In this document: piece by piece, positions 13,968 to 22,147 of the stretch
How the letters are laid out: every line of letters begins with the position of its first letter
How positions within the stretch are numbered: position 1 is the stretch's first letter
Origin: GWA1-54-12 sp964489845
GTDB taxonomy: Bacteria; Patescibacteriota; Minisyncoccia; UBA6257; GWB1-50-10
NCBI GenBank assembly: GCA_964489845.1
Contig: CAZAZV010000007.1
Span: forward strand, 1 to 37,867
Direction of reading: 5' to 3'
DNA: 37,867 nucleotides
Program-made: the position numbers and the translations under genes
The notes under the pieces: model-generated
Database searches by the model: none
Seen by the model: the letters and a program-made list of their open reading frames with translations, nothing else
What the model was told of the DNA's origin: nothing

Positions 13968-15401
13968 ATGGCTCTGCATCTCATCTTGTTCATCAGCACG
14001 CTCTCGTTTTTAAGCGGGGTGGTATTCGCCGGCCTCGGCCTCACGGCGCTTGAAACGCTCATTCCCGCAGCCGCGCTCTTCGCCGTCCTCTTCGCTTCGA
14101 GCGTACGATTCCGCATCGCGCTCGGCGCTGCATGCCTGCTCTTCGCCGGAAGTTTTTACTACGCACTCGACAACTATCATTACCGCGCCGCGGTTGCGCA
14201 GGGTACGGCGGGAAAAGCGGTGCAGGGAATCGTCGTAAACGACCCGGTGCGGAAAGCCGACTCGCAATCGTTCTACCTCAAAACGGATTCCGGAAAACTG
14301 CTGGTGGAAACCGGTTCGGAACCGGTTATCGCATACGGTGACGCGCTCGCCGTCACGGGAACGGTAAAAATGCCGGCGCACGACTCGTACGGAAATTACC
14401 TGGCGAAGGAACGCGTGATAGGCACGATGAGCAATCCGCACATAACGCTCCTATCGTCGGGCGGGGGAAACCGCATCCTTGCGCTCCTTATCGGACTCAA
14501 GCATAGCATACGAGACGCCTACGACCGATTCCTGAACCCGGCACAGGCGGCACTCGTCTCGGGACTCACGCTCGGCACGAACGAGAACTTTCCGAAAGAG
14601 TTTCTCAACAACCTTTCCTTGAGCGGCATGCGGCACATCACCGCCGTATCCGGGTTCAACATATCGATTATCGTCATCGCCGTGCTCGGCGCGTGCATAT
14701 ACTTCGTGCCGCGGCGCGCGGCGTTTGCGATAACATTCGTGCTCGTCGCGTGTTTCATCGCGCTCATCGGGTTCCCGGCTTCGGCGGTGCGCGCGGCGCT
14801 CATGGCGTTCATCGCGGGGCTCGCGCGCGAAACGGGGCGGCCGTACGCTCCGCACTACGCGCTTGCCACAACCGCCGCATCGTTCGCACTCGCGAATCCC
14901 AAGGTGCCGGTGTACGACATCGGATTCCAGCTGTCGTTCCTCGCGGTCATCGGCATCGTCTACGGCGCGCCGGTACTGAAAAGGCTGTTCCGCATGCGCG
15001 GCGCGGGATTCATGAATTGGAAAGAAACGCTTGTTGCGACGGTGTCGGCGCAGTTCCTGACCGCGCCGCTCCTCATCGTGCAGTTCCAGAACTTTTCGCT
15101 GACCGCGCTCGTCGGGAACGTGCTCGTCTTGAACTTTATCCCGCTCGTCACGGTACTCGGGTTCTTCCTCGCGTTTTCCGCATTGTTTCTCGCGCCGCTT
15201 GCCGCACTCATCGCGCTTGTCGTCGGACCGCTCGCCGCTTTCATCATCTTCGTCGTCAACACATCGGCGCACATCGCGCTCCGCTTCAACCCGCCGCTCG
15301 GCTTCATCGGCATCTCGGTCTACTACGGCGCGCTGTTCGGAGTCCTCTGCCGCTTTTATTCTCAAGGCATGAACGCCCACCGCCATGAACGAGCGTACTA
15401 A
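13968..15401 (+). CDS. comEC: ComEC-type DNA uptake channel, lacking the metallo-beta-lactamase domain
   Basis: The protein has 477 residues, versus about 750 for B. subtilis ComEC. N-terminal membrane helices and an OB-like external segment (about 60-160, including GIVVNDPVRKADSQSFYLKT) precede the Competence domain, with its signature SGLTLGTNENFPKEFLNNLS and MRHITAVSGFNISIIVIAVL. About ten transmembrane helices follow and the protein then stops, so the C-terminal nuclease-like metallo-beta-lactamase domain is missing. ComEC carries single-stranded DNA through the inner membrane. Start ATG 13968 is 7 nt after the HNH stop. comEA begins inside its last codons. Confidence 0.92.
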   Translation: MALHLILFISTLSFLSGVVFAGLGLTALETLIPAAALFAVLFASSVRFRIALGAACLLFAGSFYYALDNYHYRAAVAQGTAGKAVQGIVVNDPVRKADSQSFYLKTDSGKLLVETGSEPVIAYGDALAVTGTVKMPAHDSYGNYLAKERVIGTMSNPHITLLSSGGGNRILALLIGLKHSIRDAYDRFLNPAQAALVSGLTLGTNENFPKEFLNNLSLSGMRHITAVSGFNISIIVIAVLGACIYFVPRRAAFAITFVLVACFIALIGFPASAVRAALMAFIAGLARETGRPYAPHYALATTAASFALANPKVPVYDIGFQLSFLAVIGIVYGAPVLKRLFRMRGAGFMNWKETLVATVSAQFLTAPLLIVQFQNFSLTALVGNVLVLNFIPLVTVLGFFLAFSALFLAPLAALIALVVGPLAAFIIFVVNTSAHIALRFNPPLGFIGISVYYGALFGVLCRFYSQGMNAHRHERAY

Positions 15402-15780
15402 GCGAATCATCGGCATAGCCATCGTCGCGCTTACTATCGCACTTGTCGCGCGCGCGGAGCGATCAGAGCGCCTCGCGCACCTTTTCGAGTTCTCCGCGCC
15501 AAGCGTAATTCCAACCTCGTCAAAGCCACCTGAAAAAACCGGAGACGTGGGTATTCCGAAACAGACGAAAGTGAACGTCAACACGGCAGGAGTATTCGAA
15601 CTCATGACGCTCACGGGCGTCGGGGAAGTGAAAGCGAAAGCGATCGTGGAGTACCGGAACGAGCACGGCCCGTTCCGGGGCGTCCAAGACATCGTGAACG
15701 TGAAGGGCATCGGTCCGAAAACGTTCGAGAGCATCAAAGACGACATCATCGTTTCTTTTCCGGAGCACCCGTTCCCTTGA
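15385..15780 (+). CDS. comEA: ComEA-type DNA receptor with helix-hairpin-helix domain
   Basis: The protein has 131 residues. One N-terminal membrane helix (about 8-22), a Pro/Ser/Lys linker, and a C-terminal HhH domain: VNVNTAGVFELMTLTGVGEV followed by KAKAIVEYRNEHGPF and VQDIVNVKGIGPKTF, the standard ComEA repeat pattern. ComEA binds double-stranded DNA outside the membrane and passes it to ComEC. It overlaps comEC by 17 nt. The next promoter's -35 (15777-15782) overlaps its stop codon. Confidence 0.93.
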   Translation: MNERTKRIIGIAIVALTIALVARAERSERLAHLFEFSAPSVIPTSSKPPEKTGDVGIPKQTKVNVNTAGVFELMTLTGVGEVKAKAIVEYRNEHGPFRGVQDIVNVKGIGPKTFESIKDDIIVSFPEHPFP

Positions 15781-15805
15781 CACGCTGCATGGGGAAAGGT
15801 ATGCT
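15777..15805 (+). promoter_or_regulatory. Near-consensus sigma-70 promoter of the orphan membrane protein
   Basis: TTGACA (15777-15782, a perfect -35), 17-nt spacer, TATGCT (15800-15805). It starts inside the comEA stop codon and gives a leader of about 55 nt with a Shine-Dalgarno. Confidence 0.7.
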
Positions 15806-15866
15806 ACACCACCTAAGGTTTTAGTCCTTTGACATATCTCCTGTATCGGGGAGAGAGGGGGAAAAT

Positions 15867-16391
15867 ATGACTCTTGAAGGATGTGTACCGGGGTCCACAG
15901 ACAATCTCGGGCGAAGAGCGATTTTCCTGATGTTCGCCATCATCATCGTGAGCGTCACGGCGGGAGTGCTGCTCTTCAAGCAGGTGGCACGGACGGACAC
16001 GTACCGAAGCACTGCCGCATTCACGCTGAGCGGACGGGAGCAATTCACGGTAGCATCTGAAACCGGAGCACTGCCCGCGGCGAAATTCGAAAGTAAGGCA
16101 CCATTCGCGTTGCACCGCGACGGAGTAGCGGACATCCAGAAAAAACCGGGTACGTTCGCTATTTCCGCACTCGCCCTCGGCGTGTGGCACGTTGAAAGTG
16201 TGAGTACCGTGAGGGTAACCATCGACTTCCCCGACGGCGCCGGAACGGTGGCGGTAAAGAAAACCGCAAGCACGTTCCTCGCCGCCTGCATCGCGGTCAT
16301 CGGCGCATTTCTCTTCGCCGCATTTCTCACCTTTGGCGGAGGAATCATCCTCTTCCCGGATGTGGCGAACAAGCCACAGAGGATCGAATAA
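15867..16391 (+). CDS. Two-helix membrane protein of unknown family, paralogue A
   Basis: The protein has 174 residues: an N-terminal transmembrane helix (about 19-37), an external beta-rich domain (about 40-135) and a C-terminal transmembrane helix (about 137-160). The domain ends in WHVESVSTVRVTIDFPDGAG then TVAVKK, which aligns with WYMKTIDLPKIRATVTFPGG then RGTVTIK in the protein at 25780-26325. Both have the same helix-domain-helix layout, so I call them paralogues. I do not recognise the family. It is a single-gene unit with a consensus promoter, a Shine-Dalgarno (GGAGAGAGGGGG) and a strong terminator, indicating independent and perhaps high expression. Confidence 0.75.
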   Translation: MTLEGCVPGSTDNLGRRAIFLMFAIIIVSVTAGVLLFKQVARTDTYRSTAAFTLSGREQFTVASETGALPAAKFESKAPFALHRDGVADIQKKPGTFAISALALGVWHVESVSTVRVTIDFPDGAGTVAVKKTASTFLAACIAVIGAFLFAAFLTFGGGIILFPDVANKPQRIE

Positions 16392-16404
16392 GCGGCCCGC
16401 CACG

Positions 16405-16436
16405 CCCGCTGAAACACAATGTTTCAGCGGGTTTTT
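16405..16436 (+). terminator. Rho-independent terminator
   Basis: An 11-bp stem CCCGCTGAAAC/GTTTCAGCGGG (16405-16415, 16421-16431) is followed by five T. Confidence 0.88.
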
Positions 16437-16506
16437 CCTTTTCATCACGGACGGGTTACAATACAAGAAAGCGCAAAACGTAAAGCGAGAAACGAAAAGG
16501 AAGGTT

Positions 16507-17820
16507 ATGAAAGAAGCGCTCAATTTCCGGATACGGGGCGGCAAGAAACTGTCGGGAAGCGTGACGGTCAATACGGCGAAGAATTCGGCGGTAGCGCTTC
16601 TCTGCGCCTCGCTCCTGAATCGCGGCACAACAGTCCTGAAGCGCATGCCGAGAATCGAAGAGGTATCCCGCATCATTGAAGTGCTGCAGAGCATTGGGGC
16701 CGACGTCGTGTGGACGGGGGAACACGAGGTAACTGTGCGGGCACCCGGCAAACCGGACCTCCAGCACATCAATCGGGATGCCGCGATGCAAACGCGGAGC
16801 ATCATTATGCTCATCGGCCCCCTTGTCCATGCGCTCCGAAATTTCAGCATCCCGCAGGCGGGAGGATGCAAACTCGGCAGCCGCACCGTGCGGCCGCACT
16901 TCTACGCCCTCGAGAAATTGGGCGTGAAAATCAAAACCCGCGAAGCGAGCTACGATATAGCACTGGGCTCCCCGAAGCCGGCACACATCGTGCTCTACGA
17001 ATCGGGCGACACGGTAACCGAGAACGTTCTCATGGCGGCAGCGGGCATCCCTGGCACGACCACGGTGAAGCTCGCGTCGGCGAATTACCAGGTACAGGAT
17101 CTCTGCCGGTTCCTCGAGAAACTCGGCGTCATCGTACGGGGCGTTGGCACGACGACGCTCGAGATAGAAGGGAAGCCGGACATCGAGAAAAATGTGTCGT
17201 TCAGCTTGAGCGAAGACCCCATTGAAGCGATGCTCTTTCTCTCCATCGCCGCGACGACGAACTCCGCGTTCACCGTGAAAGGCGCGCCGCTTGAGTTCCT
17301 GGAGCTGGAACTCTTAAAACTGGAAAAGATGGGCATGAAATACAAGGTGGGGAAGCCGTACCGTTCCGAAAACGGTTTCACCGAACTCGTTGACATCAGG
17401 ACGTTGCCCTCGAAGCTGAAAGCGCTCGAAGAGAAAATTTATGCGCGCCCCTTCCCGGGACTCAACATCGACAACTTGCCGTTCTTCGTCCCCATCGCCA
17501 CGCAAGCGGCGGGGCAGACGCTCATCCACGACTGGGTGTTCGAAAATCGAGCCATCTATTACACCGAGCTCACGAAACTCGGCGCGAATATCGTGCTTGC
17601 CGACCCGCACCGCGTGATTGTCACCGGTCCGACGCCCCTTAAGGCGACCGAGGTCATCTGCCCTCCGGCGCTCCGCCCGGCGGCGATTATCCTGATCGGC
17701 ATGCTCGCCGCGCACGGCGAATCGATACTGCGAAACGTGTATTCCATCAACCGGGGATATGAAGACCTCGCGAGTCGCCTCCGCACGCTCGGCGCCGACA
17801 TTGAAACCATCGAAGGGTGA
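16507..17820 (+). CDS. murA: UDP-N-acetylglucosamine 1-carboxyvinyltransferase (MurA)
   Basis: The protein has 437 residues, near the usual 417-430. It transfers enolpyruvate from PEP to UDP-GlcNAc, the first step of peptidoglycan synthesis. The conserved Lys-Asn is in TAKNSAVALL (K25, N26); the catalytic Cys is C121 in QAGGCKLGSRTV, so fosfomycin sensitivity of the Cys type is expected. The region equivalent to FPTDMQ reads GLNIDNLPFF: the catalytic-base Asp is kept but its surroundings are changed. The end NRGYEDLASRLRTLGADIE is typical. Start ATG 16507 has AAGGAAGG upstream. scpA follows with a TGATG overlap, so this heads a long operon. Confidence 0.93.
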   Translation: MKEALNFRIRGGKKLSGSVTVNTAKNSAVALLCASLLNRGTTVLKRMPRIEEVSRIIEVLQSIGADVVWTGEHEVTVRAPGKPDLQHINRDAAMQTRSIIMLIGPLVHALRNFSIPQAGGCKLGSRTVRPHFYALEKLGVKIKTREASYDIALGSPKPAHIVLYESGDTVTENVLMAAAGIPGTTTVKLASANYQVQDLCRFLEKLGVIVRGVGTTTLEIEGKPDIEKNVSFSLSEDPIEAMLFLSIAATTNSAFTVKGAPLEFLELELLKLEKMGMKYKVGKPYRSENGFTELVDIRTLPSKLKALEEKIYARPFPGLNIDNLPFFVPIATQAAGQTLIHDWVFENRAIYYTELTKLGANIVLADPHRVIVTGPTPLKATEVICPPALRPAAIILIGMLAAHGESILRNVYSINRGYEDLASRLRTLGADIETIEG

Positions 17821-18506
17821 TGTATACCGTCACGACACGCGAATACGAAGGACCGTTGCAAAAACTCCTGGAGCTCATACAGCGGCGCGAGCTCGAAATC
17901 AACCGCGTGAGTTTGGCGGAAGTGACGGCGGGATTTCTCGAATATATTGGGAAACTGGAGCACCAGCGCCCCGACCCCGAACACGCGGAATTCTTGAACA
18001 TCGCGTCGAAACTTATCCTCTTGAAATCGCTCTCGCTCCTGCCGCAGTTTCGGCTCACCGACGAGGAAGCGGAGGACCTGCACGCGCTCGAAGAACAGTT
18101 GAAAGTGCTCGCGTACGTCCATGAGTGCGCGAAGGATATCGTGCAGCATTGGAGCGACGAACCGCTTATGGCATCGCGGGAGTTCATGATGAATACGCCG
18201 CGCCTTTTCATTCTGCCCGCCATCACCGCCGCGGAACTCTCGAAGAGAGCCGCCGCATTCGCGCCCGCGCCTACCGTCCCGCACACGGCGTACCCGAAGC
18301 GGCAATACGCCCCATTGGAAACAGTCATGGAACGCATCCTCTCGCAACTCAAGGAAGCCCCCGCACGGACGTTCACGCTCGACGCGCGCGCCGCCCGGGA
18401 AGAGCGGGTAGCCTTTTTTCTCGCCGTCCTGCACCTGATGCGGAAACTGAAAATCGCCGTTTCGCAACATGGAATTTTCGGAGAAATCACCGTATACTCA
18501 AAGTGA
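17820..18506 (+). CDS. scpA: Segregation and condensation protein A (ScpA kleisin)
   Basis: The protein has 228 residues. The N-terminal EYEGPLQKLLELIQRRELEI followed by NRVSLAEVTAGFLEYI is the ScpA signature that binds the SMC neck, with FLNIASKLILLKSLSLLP in the middle. The C-terminal winged helix (about 160-225) binds the SMC head. ScpA links the heads of the SMC ring. Start at ATG 17820 shares the A of the murA stop (TGATG). scpB follows after 1 nt. No smc gene is in this window. Confidence 0.9.
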   Translation: MYTVTTREYEGPLQKLLELIQRRELEINRVSLAEVTAGFLEYIGKLEHQRPDPEHAEFLNIASKLILLKSLSLLPQFRLTDEEAEDLHALEEQLKVLAYVHECAKDIVQHWSDEPLMASREFMMNTPRLFILPAITAAELSKRAAAFAPAPTVPHTAYPKRQYAPLETVMERILSQLKEAPARTFTLDARAAREERVAFFLAVLHLMRKLKIAVSQHGIFGEITVYSK

Positions 18507-18507
18507 C

Positions 18508-19035
18508 ATGCACGAAATCGCGAAGCTGGAAGCGCTCTTGTTCCAATACGGCGAACCGGTGTCATACCGGGAGCTCGCGCACCTCATGGGCGTGAAGGAC
18601 GAGCAGCTGCGTGAGGTGCTTGCCGAATACGAGCGTGCGCTCACGGACGATGCACGGGGACTCTCGCTCATGCGGAGCGAGGGAACGTGCGAACTCGTGA
18701 CGAAAAAGGATGCCGCGCCGCTCATCGAGAACATGGTGCGGGAAAATTTCAAGGCGGAACTGACGCCGGCAGTATTGGAAGTCATGACCATTGCCGCATA
18801 TCTCGGACCCGTACCGCGTACGGCATTTGACGAAATACGCGGCGTCAACTCCGCACTCGCCCTCCGCAATGCGTACGTGCGAGGGCTCATCGAGCGGGAG
18901 CGGGGGAAACACTCCTCCGTCTATTCGGTAAGCACTGATTTCCTGAAGCATTGTGGCGTAACGAAACAGGAAGAACTGCCGCAGTACGAAATGCACCGGG
19001 GAAAACTGCAGGAAATGCTCAAACCCAACAACTAA
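18508..19035 (+). CDS. scpB: Segregation and condensation protein B (ScpB)
   Basis: The protein has 175 residues. The family start KLEALLFQYGEPVSYRELAH is followed by a winged-helix pair with GLSLMRSEGTCELVTKKDAA and the second WH segment LTPAVLEVMTIAAYLGPVPR. ScpB dimers regulate the ScpA-SMC ring. I prefer ATG 18508, one nt after the scpA stop, because it begins right at the conserved domain; an in-frame ATG at 18469 would overlap scpA by 38 nt. The 16-nt gap to the next gene suggests the operon continues. Confidence 0.88.
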   Translation: MHEIAKLEALLFQYGEPVSYRELAHLMGVKDEQLREVLAEYERALTDDARGLSLMRSEGTCELVTKKDAAPLIENMVRENFKAELTPAVLEVMTIAAYLGPVPRTAFDEIRGVNSALALRNAYVRGLIERERGKHSSVYSVSTDFLKHCGVTKQEELPQYEMHRGKLQEMLKPNN

Positions 19036-19051
19036 AACCAACCACTATCCC

Positions 19052-19975
19052 ATGCTGTTCCGTTTTCAAACACTCTTTTTCGCAGCCGTGCTCATCGCTT
19101 CGCTCTTCCTTACCAGAGTGGGGGGAAATGCCCAAGAGCCGAGTGGTGCGGCACCGCAAGCACGGGCAACAAGCACGATCACGACGAAGAGCGTGCCGCT
19201 CTCGTTCCCGACAAAGCTTCCGACGCGGAAATGGGATGTACCCGACCCGCAACTCACCGCCCACGCAGTGCTCTTGCAATCTCTGGACGACAATATGCCG
19301 CTCTACTACAAGAACATCCGGGGGAGGTGGCCGCTCGCCTCGCTCACAAAACTCCTCTCGGCCGTCGCGGTCGAGGAGAACATCGGCTTGGACAAGACCA
19401 TACCGATTACCCAGGAAGCGGTCAACACGGAGGGGATAGCGGGTGATTTAAAGAGCGGTGAGTCGTATCTTGCAAAGGACCTGATGAACATCATGCTACT
19501 CGTATCATCAAACGATGCGGCGGCGGCATTCGAGGAATACGACGGCGGAACCGATAAATTCGCCGCACTCCTGAATCAGAAAGCGAAAGACATCGGGCTT
19601 TCCGACACCGTCGTGTACGACGGCTCCGGATTGAACGATTCGAATGAGGGCACCGCCGAGGACGTATTGAAACTGATGCAGTACATCCTTGCGAATCACC
19701 CCGACATCCTCTACGCCACGCAGTCGCCGGACCTCATCGTGGAACCGCTAAACAGTTCCGAACCGAAACATCTCTACAACATAGATCAGTTGAGCGACGA
19801 GCGGGGATTCCTGGGAGGGAAAACGGGTACGTCGCCGAAAGCTGACGAGAACCTCGCCGCGGTATTCACGAGGGAGAACCGGAGAATGGTCGTGATTCTC
19901 CTCGGCTCCACGAACCGAGTCGCCGATACCGATGCGCTCTTGAACTGGGTAGAAAAAGCATATACGTTCCCATGA
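19052..19975 (+). CDS. D-alanyl-D-alanine carboxypeptidase, S11 (DacA-like PBP)
   Basis: The protein has 307 residues. A signal peptide or anchor (about 1-25) precedes a penicillin-binding serine-peptidase fold with all three motifs: S97-L-T-K100, S151-S-N153 and K256-T-G258. These are the active serine and partners of class C low-mass PBPs, which trim the terminal D-Ala of peptidoglycan stem peptides outside the membrane. There is no long C-terminal beta domain or amphipathic anchor after about residue 300, so anchoring would be N-terminal. The stop overlaps the mraY start as ATGA. Confidence 0.92.
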   Translation: MLFRFQTLFFAAVLIASLFLTRVGGNAQEPSGAAPQARATSTITTKSVPLSFPTKLPTRKWDVPDPQLTAHAVLLQSLDDNMPLYYKNIRGRWPLASLTKLLSAVAVEENIGLDKTIPITQEAVNTEGIAGDLKSGESYLAKDLMNIMLLVSSNDAAAAFEEYDGGTDKFAALLNQKAKDIGLSDTVVYDGSGLNDSNEGTAEDVLKLMQYILANHPDILYATQSPDLIVEPLNSSEPKHLYNIDQLSDERGFLGGKTGTSPKADENLAAVFTRENRRMVVILLGSTNRVADTDALLNWVEKAYTFP

Positions 19976-21018
19976 CAATTTTCGAAGCGGTTAGAATCAT
20001 CATCATCTTCGCGCTCTCGTTCGTCGCGGCGCTCATCGCGACGCCGATCGTCCATTACCTCCTCGAAAAATACAATATCCGGAAACGGAACATCAAAAGC
20101 GCGGCGGAAGCGCCGATATTCAACAAGTTCCATCAGGACAAATCGCACACGCTCACCATGGGCGGCGTTATCATCTGGGGGACGGTTATCGTCCTGGCGT
20201 TTCTTTTCTTCATACTCGCGCATACGGCGGGCGGATTTTTCAACTACTTCAACTTTGTAGACCGGGCGCAAACCTACCTGCCGCTCGCCGCACTCATTTT
20301 CGCCGCTGCCATCGGGTTCATAGACGATTTCTTCGGCGTCACCGGCAGGGGACCGAAGGGCGGAGGACTCTCGATGAAGCACCGACTGCTCATGTATGCC
20401 CTCGTCGCACTCGTCGGCGCGTGGTGGTTTTATTTCAAACTCGGCCTCACGACGCTCTACGTGCCTTTCGTCGGCTTGCTCAATATCGGCCTCTGGTACA
20501 TTCCGTTTTTCGTCTTCGTCCTCGTCGCGGCCGCATTTTCGACCAACGAGACCGACGGTTTGGACGGACTCGCAGGCGGCGTTCTGCTTTTCCCGTTCAG
20601 CGCGCTTGCCGTCGTCGCGTTCGTGTTGGGAAAATTCGAACTCTCCGCATTCATCGCCGCCATTCTCGGAGCGCTCCTGGCATTTCTCTGGTTCAACATC
20701 TATCCCGCGCGGTTCTTCATGGGAGACACCGGCTCGATGTCCTTGGGCATCACGCTCGGCGTCATCGCGATGCTTACCAACACGGCGCTCTTCCTGCCGT
20801 TCTTCGGCTCTATCCTCATCATCGAATCCGCGTCGGTCATCATACAGGTGGTAAGCAAGAAACTGCGGAGGAAAAAAGTGTTCCTTTCCGCACCCATCCA
20901 TCACCATTTCCAGGCGCTCGGATGGCCCGAGAGCCAGATTACGATGCGATTCTGGATCGTTTCGGCGATGACGACCGCCATCGGCCTTGTCATATTCTTC
21001 CTCGCCCGTTTCGCGTAA
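19972..21018 (+). CDS. mraY: Phospho-N-acetylmuramoyl-pentapeptide transferase (MraY)
   Basis: The protein has 348 residues and about ten transmembrane helices. Signatures: LTMGGVIIWG near residue 60, the Asp pair in GFIDDFFG (about 117-124), TNETDGLDGLAGG for the third catalytic Asp, ARFFMGDTGSMSLG, and APIHHHFQ. It transfers phospho-MurNAc-pentapeptide to undecaprenyl phosphate, giving lipid I. The Asn-rich NAVNLTDGLDG element is replaced by FSTNETDGLDG, a moderate variation. The start overlaps the preceding stop by 4 nt, and ftsW begins 7 nt after the stop. Confidence 0.95.
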   Translation: MTIFEAVRIIIIFALSFVAALIATPIVHYLLEKYNIRKRNIKSAAEAPIFNKFHQDKSHTLTMGGVIIWGTVIVLAFLFFILAHTAGGFFNYFNFVDRAQTYLPLAALIFAAAIGFIDDFFGVTGRGPKGGGLSMKHRLLMYALVALVGAWWFYFKLGLTTLYVPFVGLLNIGLWYIPFFVFVLVAAAFSTNETDGLDGLAGGVLLFPFSALAVVAFVLGKFELSAFIAAILGALLAFLWFNIYPARFFMGDTGSMSLGITLGVIAMLTNTALFLPFFGSILIIESASVIIQVVSKKLRRKKVFLSAPIHHHFQALGWPESQITMRFWIVSAMTTAIGLVIFFLARFA

Positions 21019-21025
21019 CCACCGT

Positions 21026-22147
21026 ATGTTTCACCGCTTTTCAAAAGCCCCCAAACCGCGGACCAGTCCCGACTATCTCTTCATCGTCATCGTCGGCCTC
21101 CTGACCATTTTCGGACTCGTGATGCTCGCCTCGGCCTCGTCCGACCTCGCCAAGGCGAAGTTTGGAGACAGCTATCACTACCTGTGGCACCAGATCGCGT
21201 TCGGTCTCTCCTTCGGCCTCGCGGGATTCTTCGCGTGCTCGTTCATATACTACGGCCGCCTGCAACGCGTGGCGCTCCCGCTCCTCATCGTCGTCATCGC
21301 GATGCTCCTCATCATCTTCAGTCCGTTTGGCGTTACCGCAAAAGGAGCGGCGCGATGGATTGACGTCGGCATCGCCTCGTTCCAGCCGGCGGAACTCGCG
21401 AAACTCGCGTTCATTCTCTACATCGCCGCATGGCTCGCCAAAGATTCGGGCACCCGCACCAAGACGTTTTTCGAAGGATTGGTCCCCTTTATGCTCATCA
21501 CGGGTATCATCAGTTTCCTCATTTTCATACAGCCGGCGACATCAACGGCCATCATCATCCTCCTCGGCGCGCTCGCCACGTACTTTGCGACGGGCGCCCG
21601 CGTGAGTTTCGTCCCCATCGCGATTCTTCTCATCATTGCCGCCGTCGCGTTCCTCGTCTACGTCACGCCGTATCGCCTCGAACGCATCACGACGTTCCTC
21701 CACCCGGACACCAATTCACTCTCCGCCGCGTATCAGCAAAACCAGGCGAAACAAGCGCTCGGTTCCGGCGGCCTCTGGGGCGTCGGTTACGGACAATCGA
21801 CATCCAAACTGGGTGCGCTCCCCGAGCCGGTGGGGGACTCGATTTTCGCGGTTATCGGCCAGGAACTCGGCTTTGCGGGAACCATATTCGTCGTAGCGTG
21901 CTTCATCATCCTCATATTCCGGGGATTCGCCATCGCCCGGCGGGCACCGGACGTATTCGGCAAGGCGATTACCGTTGGATTCGTCTCCATCATCGGCATC
22001 CAGGCATTCACACACATGGCCGCGCTGTCGGGCCTCATACCGCTCACGGGCGTTCCCTTGCCCTTCGTGAGCTTCGGCGGAACCGCGCTGGCGACGTTCC
22101 TCACGATGAGTGGTATCATGGTAAACGTTTCGAAATACCAGAGATGA
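21026..22147 (+). CDS. ftsW: Septal peptidoglycan glycosyltransferase of the SEDS family (FtsW)
   Basis: The protein has 373 residues with about ten transmembrane helices. SEDS signatures: GAARWIDVGIASFQPAELAK near residue 112, and PEPVGDSIFAVIGQELGFAG with the invariant Asp, ending in GVPLPFVSFGGTALATFL. SEDS proteins polymerise lipid II together with a class B PBP. Position between mraY and the wall genes favours FtsW over RodA, though sequence alone does not decide. The stop overlaps the glyA start as ATGA. The class B PBP partner is not in the window. Confidence 0.92.
   Translation: MFHRFSKAPKPRTSPDYLFIVIVGLLTIFGLVMLASASSDLAKAKFGDSYHYLWHQIAFGLSFGLAGFFACSFIYYGRLQRVALPLLIVVIAMLLIIFSPFGVTAKGAARWIDVGIASFQPAELAKLAFILYIAAWLAKDSGTRTKTFFEGLVPFMLITGIISFLIFIQPATSTAIIILLGALATYFATGARVSFVPIAILLIIAAVAFLVYVTPYRLERITTFLHPDTNSLSAAYQQNQAKQALGSGGLWGVGYGQSTSKLGALPEPVGDSIFAVIGQELGFAGTIFVVACFIILIFRGFAIARRAPDVFGKAITVGFVSIIGIQAFTHMAALSGLIPLTGVPLPFVSFGGTALATFLTMSGIMVNVSKYQR

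Noticed and set aside
14451..15749. A 432-codon minus-strand frame across comEC and comEA.
   Set aside because: Highly charged, repetitive shadow of membrane-protein codons; no domain or start signal.
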